A DNA stretch of 5,879 bases from an uncultured Clostridia bacterium. GTDB taxonomy: Bacteria > Bacillota > Clostridia > Oscillospirales > Ruminococcaceae. Each line of letters opens with the position of its first letter. Position 1 is the stretch's first letter. The notes under the pieces were generated by a model. The model saw nothing but the letters and a program-made list of their open reading frames with translations. It searched no databases and was not told the DNA's origin. The DNA lies in assembly GCA_947176675.1 (NCBI GenBank), contig CAMWRN010000167.1, positions 1 to 5,879 on the forward strand. The letters are read 5' to 3'. The position numbers and the translations under genes were made by a program. Of this stretch, positions 1-4,807 are shown piece after piece.

Positions 1-69
1 ATAATATAATTATAATATAAGTCGAGATAAACGTCAATCCCGAAAATTTAATTTACGGAGGAAATGATT

Positions 70-615
70 ATGAGCAAGAAGATTGTTGTTATCACAGGAA
101 GTCCACGAAAAAACGGAAACAGTTTTGCAATGACAGATGCCTTTATAAAGTCAGCTGAAGAAAAAGGTCATACCGTCACGAGATTTGACGCCGCAATGAA
201 AAAAATTAACGGTTGTCGCGCGTGTGAAACCTGCTACTCAACAGGAAAAGCCTGTTCCTTTGATGATGAATTCAATACGCTGGCACCCTCAATTTTAGAA
301 TCCGATGTTATTGTATTTACAATGCCTGTCTACTGGTATTCAATACCCGCGCAGATCAAATGCGTTATCGACCGTGTATTTTCAATGGTTGTGGGTGGAA
401 AGGATATTTCGGGCAAGGAATGTGCGCTTATCGCCTGCTGTGAAGAAAACGATATGACGGTTTTAGACGGAGTGCGTATTCCTATTGAACGCACCGCGGC
501 GTTGAATAAATGGAAAATGGTCGGTGAGGTGCTCATACCGGGCGTTCTGAACGCAGGGGATATAGAAAAGACCGACGGCTGTAAGCAAGCGGCTGACTTG
601 GCTGACAAAATTTAA
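70..615 (+). CDS. Flavodoxin-fold NAD(P)H/FMN oxidoreductase with Isf-like cysteine motif
   Basis: Predicted cytoplasmic flavoprotein of 181 residues in the NADPH-dependent FMN reductase / iron-sulfur flavoprotein (Isf) group. The N-terminal strand and phosphate loop (about 5-18, TGSPRKNGNS) would bind the FMN phosphate. MPVYWYSIPAQIK (about 85-97) is the usual flavin-contacting loop. Cysteines C49, C52, C55 and C62 form C-x2-C-x2-C-x6-C right after the second strand. This matches the compact motif that holds a 4Fe-4S cluster in Isf proteins, so a cluster is plausible but inferred. I chose the second ATG, at position 70, because GGAGG at 57-61 lies 8 nt before it but only 2 nt before the ATG at 64. 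It is 13 nt upstream of a paralogue, so the two are almost certainly cotranscribed. The physiological substrate is unknown. Its own promoter would lie at or beyond the left edge. Confidence 0.88.
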   Translation: MSKKIVVITGSPRKNGNSFAMTDAFIKSAEEKGHTVTRFDAAMKKINGCRACETCYSTGKACSFDDEFNTLAPSILESDVIVFTMPVYWYSIPAQIKCVIDRVFSMVVGGKDISGKECALIACCEENDMTVLDGVRIPIERTAALNKWKMVGEVLIPGVLNAGDIEKTDGCKQAADLADKI

Positions 616-628
616 GGGAGGATAATTT

Positions 629-1180
629 ATGAGTAAGAAAATTGTTATACTTAATGGCAGTCCCCGCAAAAACGGCAACACCGCTGCTCTTACTGCCGAA
701 TTTACAAAAGGTGCAGAAGAAGCGGGCAACATCGTTACAGAGTTTTTTCTTGGTGATATGAACATAAACGGCTGCAAGGGTTGCTTTGGTGGTCATAGTA
801 TCAGGGAGTGTCCTTGCGTTCAGAAAGACGATATGCAGCAGATATACCCCGCTGTCAGAGAATGCGATATAATTGTGCTTGCCACTCCGCTTTATTATTG
901 GAATATGAGCGGTCAGCTTAGAACCGCAGTTGACAGATTGTTTGCACTGGAGGAGGGTGACGGAAACTTGCTGCGGGGGCATAACAGAGCTTGTGCGCTG
1001 CTTATGGCAGCCGAAGGACACGGTTTTGAAGATGTTCTCCTTTACTATGAGCATTTAACAGAACATTTAAAATGGAAAAATCTCGGTCACGTTTTTGCAG
1101 GCGGCAACGGAGATATTGGCGATATATCAGGAAAACCCGAACTTGAACAGGCTTATACGCTTGGCAAATCGATTAGCTAA
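629..1180 (+). CDS. Flavodoxin-fold NAD(P)H/FMN oxidoreductase, paralogue of the preceding gene
   Basis: Second predicted flavoprotein, 183 residues, same fold and family as its upstream neighbour. It has an almost identical start (MSKKIV, then GSPRKNGNT at 10-18, the FMN phosphate loop) and a flavin-contacting segment ATPLYYWNMSGQLR (about 85-98). The cysteine region differs: C49 and C52 are kept, the third position is G55, and the remaining cysteines are C61 and C63. The four-cysteine cluster motif of the first gene is therefore broken, and this protein may be a flavin-only enzyme or bind a cluster differently. GGGAGG at 616-621 sits 7 nt before the ATG, directly after the stop of the first gene. 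The rho-independent terminator that follows closes the two-gene unit. The sequence does not show the substrate; family members act as quinone, flavin or nitro-compound reductases or as electron carriers. Confidence 0.88.
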   Translation: MSKKIVILNGSPRKNGNTAALTAEFTKGAEEAGNIVTEFFLGDMNINGCKGCFGGHSIRECPCVQKDDMQQIYPAVRECDIIVLATPLYYWNMSGQLRTAVDRLFALEEGDGNLLRGHNRACALLMAAEGHGFEDVLLYYEHLTEHLKWKNLGHVFAGGNGDIGDISGKPELEQAYTLGKSIS

Positions 1181-1184
1181 AAAG

Positions 1185-1240
1185 CAAGCAGCCGACAGTA
1201 TTTTACTACTGCCGGCTGCTTGTATAATATTATTTAATTT
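1185..1240 (+). terminator. Rho-independent terminator of the flavoprotein pair
   Basis: Inverted repeat 1185-1200 (CAAGCAGCCGACAGTA) pairs with 1207-1222 (TACTGCCGGCTGCTTG). This gives a 16-position stem with one A-C mismatch (1195/1212) and a 6-nt TTTTAC loop, followed by a T/A-rich tail (about 1223-1240). It starts 4 nt after the stop codon of the second flavoprotein gene. The tail is mixed T and A rather than a pure T run, so efficiency may be partial. Confidence 0.85.
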
Positions 1241-1635
1241 TATTTCTCAAAGTCATGCAGTTCATTTACGGGAGTATTCCGTTTCTCAGTCTGTTAATAA
1301 TACATAAATTTTTAAAATTCGGGATAGGTAACTTCCTCTCGTTTTTCAGTGATATCGTCTGAGGATCTTTCCAAAATAATATTTGTATATTTTTCCATGT
1401 AGAAAAGATCTTCAATATTTTCATCGATGTTACTTACAAATGGTTCAAGCTGCGGAGTGTTTTTCCAAATGGTGAAAAATAGCAGCTTGTTCTGCTGTTT
1501 GGGTATATAAAATGGCTTGGTACTTATATGATAGTATCTTGGCTTTTATAATTCAATGCATTTGTCTTTTAACGGTATTTTTGATAACTTCTATATCGTT
1601 ACCTGTTTAAAGACACGAAATTTTTTTGTTAAGTC
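1241..1635. other. Gene-poor interval between terminator and regulator promoter
   Basis: No intact gene on either strand. It contains the minus-strand remnant described separately (1312-1590). The parts outside that remnant (about 1241-1311 and 1594-1635) are AT-rich, and I see no RNA gene, repeat pair or attachment site in them. Confidence 0.5.
1312..1590 (-). pseudogene. Decayed minus-strand coding remnant, unrecognised protein C-terminus
   Basis: On the minus strand, positions 1545 down to 1315 read as 77 sense codons ending in TAA at 1312-1314. The peptide is protein-like: it begins KPRYYHISTKPFYIP, continues with LLFFTIWKNTPQLEPF, has an acidic middle (NIDENIEDLFYMEKY) and ends EEVTYPEF. 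No ATG, GTG or TTG lies near the beginning of this stretch; the only internal starts are far downstream. One in-frame TAA (1546-1548) is preceded by another 14 plausible codons (KLSKIPLKDKCIEL) back to a TAG at 1591-1593. This fits the 3' end of a gene that has lost its N-terminal part and gained a stop. I do not recognise the family. Alternatively, it is chance open reading in AT-rich DNA, but 77 codons without a stop is long for that. Confidence 0.4.
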
Positions 1636-1664
1636 TTGACAGATTTTAAATTTTCGGGTATACT
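1636..1664 (+). promoter_or_regulatory. Sigma-A promoter of the Cro/CI-type regulator gene
   Basis: Perfect -35 TTGACA (1636-1641), a 17-bp spacer, and -10 TATACT (1659-1664). Transcription would begin near 1671 and leave a leader of about 110 nt before the ATG at 1781. No clear operator palindrome overlaps the promoter. Confidence 0.8.
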
Positions 1665-1780
1665 TATAAGCAAATTATTTCATTTATGCTTGTATCGTTT
1701 TGTGCGGGTGCAGGCTTTTTTGAAAATAATCAAAAAATGAAGCTCATTGGCTGACTTTTGTTTAAAGGGAACGATAGTTT

Positions 1781-2125
1781 ATGGATTATGCTGCTTTGGA
1801 ACAGATATGCAGTGAAAAAGGAACAACTCCGACTGCGGTCGCGTTAAAATTAGGATTAAGCAGGGGAAATGTTGCCAGTTGGAGAAAGGGTTGCGATCCG
1901 AGCATTAATGTATTAACACAGCTTGTGGTTGAACTTAACTGTTCTGCGGATTATCTTCTCGGTCTTGATACTGAGCCGAACAGGAAAGGCTCTCTGCCTA
2001 TGCTTTCAAAAAATGAAAAAGAGTGTCTGTATAAATTCAGACGTCTTAACGACACGGAACAAGGAAAGATATTGGAGAGAATGGAAATGCTTCTGGAAAA
2101 AAATGATATGATTTTTGACATTTAA
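1781..2125 (+). CDS. Cro/CI-type (XRE family) helix-turn-helix regulator
   Basis: Small DNA-binding protein of 114 residues. Residues about 5-62 form a classical HTH_3 domain: TPTAVALKLGL (helix 2, about 16-26), the turn and recognition helix SRGNVASWRKG (27-37), and the conserved closing segment LVVELNCSADYLLGLD (about 48-63). A charged linker is followed by LSKNEKECLYKFRRLNDTEQGKILERMEMLLE (about 75-106; two helices), a tail common in small Clostridia and prophage-type regulators and possibly used for dimerisation. There is no peptidase or ligand domain. AAAGGGA at 1764-1770 lies 10 nt before the ATG. The gene has its own consensus promoter and no partner in an operon. The target is unknown; itself and the downstream CheW/CZB gene are the nearest candidates. 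The gene lies beside a decayed reading frame, which would suit a remnant of a mobile element, but nothing proves this. Confidence 0.87.
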   Translation: MDYAALEQICSEKGTTPTAVALKLGLSRGNVASWRKGCDPSINVLTQLVVELNCSADYLLGLDTEPNRKGSLPMLSKNEKECLYKFRRLNDTEQGKILERMEMLLEKNDMIFDI

Positions 2126-2156
2126 TTTGGATGATGCCTTGCTTTTCAGCAGAATG

Positions 2157-2184
2157 TTTACATTTGTTTTTGCGAAAATGTAAA
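2157..2184. repeat. Inverted repeat upstream of the CheW/CZB promoter (possible operator)
   Basis: Perfect 9-bp arms TTTACATTT (2157-2165) and AAATGTAAA (2176-2184), separated by 10 bp, ending 8 bp before the -35 box. There is no T-run after it on the plus strand, so it is a poor terminator for the regulator gene. Its position suits an operator for a dimeric DNA-binding protein, but it is AT-rich and could be incidental. Confidence 0.4.
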
Positions 2185-2192
2185 AAAGTGTC

Positions 2193-2221
2193 TTGAAAAG
2201 CGAAAATAAATGTGTTATAAT
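2193..2221 (+). promoter_or_regulatory. Sigma-A promoter, extended -10, of the CheW/CZB gene
   Basis: -35 TTGAAA (2193-2198), a 17-bp spacer, and a perfect -10 TATAAT (2216-2221) preceded by TGT (2213-2215), an extended -10. The expected start of transcription is near 2228, about 105 nt before the ATG. This promoter overlaps the upstream in-frame ATG at 2210, which helps exclude that start. Confidence 0.85.
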
Positions 2222-2228
2222 GTCTATG

Positions 2229-2310
2229 AAGCGGTTTTGTCTGCCGATAATAAGACTCTCCGCTTACTAATATATGTTTTGCAGCTAATTTTACGAGCGG
2301 CTCAATGCCG
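2229..2310 (+). promoter_or_regulatory. Structured leader of the CheW/CZB mRNA with embedded GCCGATAA
   Basis: AAGCGG (2229-2234) pairs with CCGCTT (2260-2265). Inside this, GTCT (2239-2242) pairs with AGAC (2253-2256), giving a two-tier hairpin at the very 5' end of the predicted transcript. A second small hairpin follows: CGGC (2298-2301) with GCCG (2307-2310). The apical loop contains GCCGATAA (2243-2250), identical to the consensus -10 of sigma-28 flagellar promoters. The matching -35 region (about 2224-2231) is poor, so use as a promoter is doubtful. I do not recognise a known riboswitch class. Confidence 0.35.
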
Positions 2311-2332
2311 AGGTTATTACAGGAGGATCATT

Positions 2333-3163
2333 ATGAACAAAAATTATACCCCTGATGCGGAGGAGCGCTCCGAACTGCCATGGCTTATTTTTACGCTTGA
2401 CGAAAAGGCTTATGCTGTTAACAGCAGGTTTGTTAACGGTATCGAAATGAAACCGGGAAATATTACTCCGATACCCGATTCTCCGGATATTTATTGTGGT
2501 CTTGTTGAGCGCAGGGGAGAGGTCTATCCGCTTTTAAATATGCGTAAAGTGTTTTATTTCCCATCGGTTGACGACGAAACCGAAAAGTTTGTTAATATGA
2601 TAGAGCAGCGTAAAAACGATCATATAAGATGGATCGAGACTTTTGAACGTTGCTATAATACAAAAGAGAAATTCAATCTTGCTGTTGATCCGCATAAATG
2701 TGCTTTCGGAATTTGGTATGACCAGTTCAGCAAGGGAACGCATTCCATTACGTTCCATATCAAGAAAATCGAAGAGCCTCATAAGCTTCTTCACGAGACT
2801 GCCGCTTTAATAATCAACGCTATGAATAAAGGCGAGGAAAAAAAAGCGGAGATACTTTTTAAAAAGCTGAAAAATGAATATTATCCGAGGGTAATTGCGG
2901 TACTTGACGAGGTTAAATCGGTGTATAGAAGTACATACCGTGAAACAGTGGTCGTTCTTGCGGATGAAGAGCAGAAGCTTGGTCTTCTCGTAGATGAGGT
3001 TCTTGCAGTTGACAAGGTAGAGCCTGTAGTAGGCGGGGGAACCATGAACCTGCTGCTTCAGTCAAGATTTTTTGAAAAGGTTGTGCGGAACGATAAGATA
3101 GACAAGGAGATACTTGTGGTTGACGAAGAGGAGCTTCTCAAACTCTCCGAGGTGAATGCATAA
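2333..3163 (+). CDS. CheW-like chemotaxis coupling protein with inserted CZB zinc-binding domain
   Basis: A 276-residue cytoplasmic protein, far longer than a usual CheW (about 150). Residues about 15-76 match the first half of a CheW domain (LPWLIFTLDEKAYAVN, then YCGLVERRGEVYPLLNMRK). Residues about 203-272 match the second half (ETVVVLADEEQKLGLLVDEVL, then DKEILVVDEEELLKL). Between them, about 90-195, lies a helical CZB (chemoreceptor zinc-binding) domain: H97 in DHIRW, C123 in HKCAFGIWYD, and H150 and H154 in PHKLLH. The C-to-H (27) and H-to-H (4) spacings equal those of the DgcZ zinc site. CheW links receptors to the CheA kinase. CZB domains bind zinc through three His and one Cys and have been linked to zinc and hypochlorous-acid sensing, so a zinc- or oxidant-responsive coupling protein is inferred. 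The start at 2333 follows AGGAGG (2321-2326) by 6 nt; a longer in-frame start at 2210 falls in the -10 box. No receptor or cheA is visible nearby. Confidence 0.9.
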   Translation: MNKNYTPDAEERSELPWLIFTLDEKAYAVNSRFVNGIEMKPGNITPIPDSPDIYCGLVERRGEVYPLLNMRKVFYFPSVDDETEKFVNMIEQRKNDHIRWIETFERCYNTKEKFNLAVDPHKCAFGIWYDQFSKGTHSITFHIKKIEEPHKLLHETAALIINAMNKGEEKKAEILFKKLKNEYYPRVIAVLDEVKSVYRSTYRETVVVLADEEQKLGLLVDEVLAVDKVEPVVGGGTMNLLLQSRFFEKVVRNDKIDKEILVVDEEELLKLSEVNA

Positions 3164-3212
3164 GCAAGTATCGGATCAAGTGCGTGAAAATGGCTTAATA
3201 CAGCCATATACC

Positions 3213-3218
3213 AAGGAG
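3213..3218 (+). promoter_or_regulatory. Ribosome binding site that fixes a TTG start
   Basis: AAGGAG, 7 nt before TTG at 3226. The peptide read from this TTG begins MARIYPLFSSSKGNS, the typical start of WalJ-family proteins, and no in-frame ATG is near, so the TTG is the best-supported start. Confidence 0.8.
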
Positions 3219-3225
3219 TTTTATT

Positions 3226-4002
3226 TTGGCAAGAATTTATCCGCTGTTTTCGTCAAGCAAGGGAAACAGCATATATATAGGCTCAAAAGACGTCGGAATA
3301 CTTATTGACGATGGAGTGTCGTTCACTAAGCTAAAAAACGCTATGGAACTGAACGGTCTTTCGGTCGATTCAATAAAGGCCGTATTTGTTACTCATGAGC
3401 ACAGCGACCATATAAAGGGTCTTTCAGTGCTTACAAAAAAAATAAAAGCTCCTGTCTTTGCACAGGAGCTTACTTTGGAATACCTTTTGAAGACGGGAGT
3501 GCTAAACGGCGAATATTGCGAATTTTCGGACGGCGAAGAAATTTGCGGAATGAGGATAGAATGTTTTTCTACTCCTCATGACGCAAGAGAATCCTGTGGC
3601 TATAAAATTACGTTTTCCGATGGAAGAACGGCGGCTGTCTGCACCGATCTGGGGCACGTTACAGAAGAAATTGAAATGGCTCTTTTCGGTACGCACTGTG
3701 TTCTGTTAGAATCGAATTACGATATTGAAATGCTCAGAAACGGTACATATCCGTATTATTTAAAAACGCGTATCTTTGGCGCAAGAGGGCATCTTTCCAA
3801 TGCCGACAGTGGAAATTTTGCGGCGAAGCTTGTGGAAAGCGGTACGGAAAAAATTATTCTGGGGCATCTTTCTCAGGAAAATAATCGTCCCCCAATTGCC
3901 GAAAATACTGTTGTTTCCTGCCTTGGAAGCTTCAAAAGAAATGCGGACTACATTCTTTCCGTCGCTCCTGCTGAGACGAACGGGGGATTTGTAACGGTGT
4001 GA
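3226..4002 (+). CDS. walJ: Metallo-beta-lactamase-fold hydrolase, WalJ/YycJ family
   Basis: Predicted cytoplasmic metal-dependent hydrolase of 258 residues, the normal length for the family. The opening FSSSKGNSIYIG (about 8-19) is characteristic of YycJ/WalJ. The metal-binding motif is THEHSDH (H57, H59, D61, H62), joined by H118 (STPHD), D141 (CTDLGH), and the late histidines H189 (GHLSN) and H214 (LGHLSQENN). The two late motifs are family hallmarks. In Bacillus and Streptococcus the homologue sits in the walRK operon, and 5'-to-3' exonuclease or DNA-repair activity has been reported for family members. Here no walRK genes are nearby. Instead the gene lies 62 nt after the CheW/CZB gene and 14 nt before rlmH, all in the same direction. 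The start is TTG. A 6-bp hairpin (3190-3207) precedes the ribosome binding site and is not a terminator. A terminator-like palindrome on the opposite strand lies inside the gene (3435-3471). Confidence 0.9.
   Translation: MARIYPLFSSSKGNSIYIGSKDVGILIDDGVSFTKLKNAMELNGLSVDSIKAVFVTHEHSDHIKGLSVLTKKIKAPVFAQELTLEYLLKTGVLNGEYCEFSDGEEICGMRIECFSTPHDARESCGYKITFSDGRTAAVCTDLGHVTEEIEMALFGTHCVLLESNYDIEMLRNGTYPYYLKTRIFGARGHLSNADSGNFAAKLVESGTEKIILGHLSQENNRPPIAENTVVSCLGSFKRNADYILSVAPAETNGGFVTV
3435..3471 (-). terminator. Antisense-oriented intrinsic terminator-like hairpin inside walJ
   Basis: AAGCTCCTGT (3446-3455) and ACAGGAGCTT (3462-3471) form a perfect 10-bp stem with a 6-nt loop. Read on the minus strand, the stem is followed at once by TTA and then eight T (3442-3435), the standard arrangement of a rho-independent terminator. 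On the plus strand no T-run follows. It lies within codons 70-82 of walJ, so part of the pattern may come from the lysine codons (AAA). No minus-strand gene is seen that would need it. Confidence 0.5.
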
Positions 4003-4016
4003 GGGATAGAACCTGA

Positions 4017-4502
4017 ATGATGAATGTTAATCTGATTGTTGTCGGAAAATTAAAGGAAAGTTATTTCCGCGAAGCTTGCGCCGAGTATTCAAAGCGGCTG
4101 AAAGCTTTTTGCAGACTGTCTGTTACAGAGCTTGCTGAGAGCAGACTTTCAGACGATCCGTCTGAAAAGGAAGTAAAGTCGGCGCTTGCAGCCGAGGGAA
4201 AAGCAATGAAAAATTTTCTCTCCGGCAAGGACTGCTTTAATATTGCACTTTGTATCGAGGGGACAAGACTTTCTTCTGAAAAGCTTGCGGAAAAAATAGG
4301 AAGTATTTCAGTTTCAGGAAAGAGCACACTGAATTTTATTATCGGCAGTTCTTTTGGTATCGACAACGATATAAAAAAAATGTGCGATTTGAAGCTGTCA
4401 ATGTCGGAAATGACGTTTCCGCATATGCTTGCAAGAGTTATGGTATTAGAGCAGATATATCGTGCTTTTCAGATTTTAAACGGAGGAAAATATCATAAAT
4501 AA
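4017..4502 (+). CDS. rlmH: 23S rRNA (pseudouridine(1915)-N(3))-methyltransferase RlmH
   Basis: SPOUT-class methyltransferase of 161 residues (family about 155-160) that uses S-adenosylmethionine to methylate N3 of pseudouridine 1915 in helix 69 of 23S rRNA on the assembled 70S ribosome. Visible hallmarks: the N-terminal NLIVVGKLKESY (about 5-16), the cofactor-loop segment FIIGSSFG (107-114), and the diagnostic C-terminal block LSMSEMTFPHMLAR (127-140), then EQIYRAFQIL (145-154) and the terminal YHK. The cofactor loop reads GSSFG where GGPxG-like forms are commoner, a mild variation. The start at 4017 lies 10 nt after GAGGGA (4001-4006), which overlaps the walJ stop codon; the adjacent ATG at 4020 is a possible alternative. 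The gap to walJ is 14 nt, so the two are very probably translated from one mRNA. It converges on the ABC ATPase gene. I see no simple terminator directly after the stop. Confidence 0.94.
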   Translation: MMNVNLIVVGKLKESYFREACAEYSKRLKAFCRLSVTELAESRLSDDPSEKEVKSALAAEGKAMKNFLSGKDCFNIALCIEGTRLSSEKLAEKIGSISVSGKSTLNFIIGSSFGIDNDIKKMCDLKLSMSEMTFPHMLARVMVLEQIYRAFQILNGGKYHK

Positions 4503-4604
4503 ATTGATTTTTTTATAAAATATTTGCTGAAAACCTTATAGGACAATTGTAAAAATGCTTTTGCTTCAGGCTATAGTTATTATACATAATACCGAGACTC
4601 TCGT
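4503..4604. other. AT-rich spacer after rlmH
   Basis: No gene is seen. Two small palindromes are present: TATTAT-AC-ATAATA (4578-4591) and CGAGA-C-TCTCG (4593-4603). The second ends one base before the long palindrome. Neither is followed by a T-run. Confidence 0.45.
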
Positions 4605-4776
4605 ATCTTGACGCGCAAAATGTGAAAAGTGCAAAAACACGAAAAAAACGTAATATCTATAAAAGTTTATTAAAACTATGTAAAACGGCTATTTTATGTA
4701 GTTTTAATAGGAATTTTATAGATTTCAAGGATTTTTACGTGTTTTTGCATTTTTAGCGTTTGGCGCGTGTCAAGAT
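4605..4776. repeat. 172-bp imperfect palindrome between convergent genes, MITE-like
   Basis: The two halves are close inverted copies over their whole length. Matching blocks from outside to inside are ATCTTGAC (4605-4612 with 4769-4776), GCGC (4613-4616 with 4763-4766), TGCAAAAACACG (4630-4641 with 4738-4749), ATCTATAAAA (4655-4664 with 4714-4723) and ATTAAAACTA (4669-4678 with 4699-4708). These run into an apical stem with a 6-nt CGGCTA loop (4686-4691). Similarity stops sharply at both ends. It contains no coding frame. Size, AT-richness, terminal inverted repeats and position between genes suit a miniature inverted-repeat transposable element. A transcript would fold into one long hairpin, so it could also act as a two-way terminator or RNA-processing site for the convergent genes. 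No convincing target-site duplication flanks it. Confidence 0.75.
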
Positions 4777-4807
4777 CTTCTTTCTTGAAATTGGGTGCGA
4801 CATCCTT

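Noticed and set aside
64..69. Start of the first flavoprotein at the ATG at 64
   Set aside because: GGAGG would be only 2 nt away; the ATG at 70 has 8-nt spacing and gives MSKKIV, the same start as the paralogue.
533..1054. Minus-strand open frame of 173 codons opposite the flavoprotein genes
   Set aside because: It overlaps two well-supported genes on the other strand, and its peptide has no recognisable domain; it is a shadow of their codon pattern.
1095..1307. Plus-strand open frame of 70 codons
   Set aside because: It starts inside the second flavoprotein gene in another frame and reads straight through the terminator hairpin; it has no ribosome binding site.
1737..1754. Five-codon upstream reading frame (MKLIG) in the leader of the Cro/CI-type regulator
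   Set aside because: It has no ribosome binding site and no attenuation-type codon run or paired hairpins.
2210..2332. N-terminal extension of the CheW/CZB protein from an in-frame ATG at 2210
   Set aside because: That ATG lies within the promoter, just upstream of and running into the TATAAT box, so it would not be transcribed. The ATG at 2333 has an ideal AGGAGG at 6 nt and begins where the CheW family begins.
2228..2332. Cyclic-di-GMP or other known riboswitch in the CheW/CZB leader
   Set aside because: The leader has hairpins, but I see none of the conserved core sequences of the riboswitch classes I know.
4605..4776. Complete insertion sequence or simple terminator
   Set aside because: It is only 172 bp with no coding frame, so not a complete insertion sequence. 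The stem is AT-rich and has no T-run at its outer ends, unlike an ordinary intrinsic terminator.
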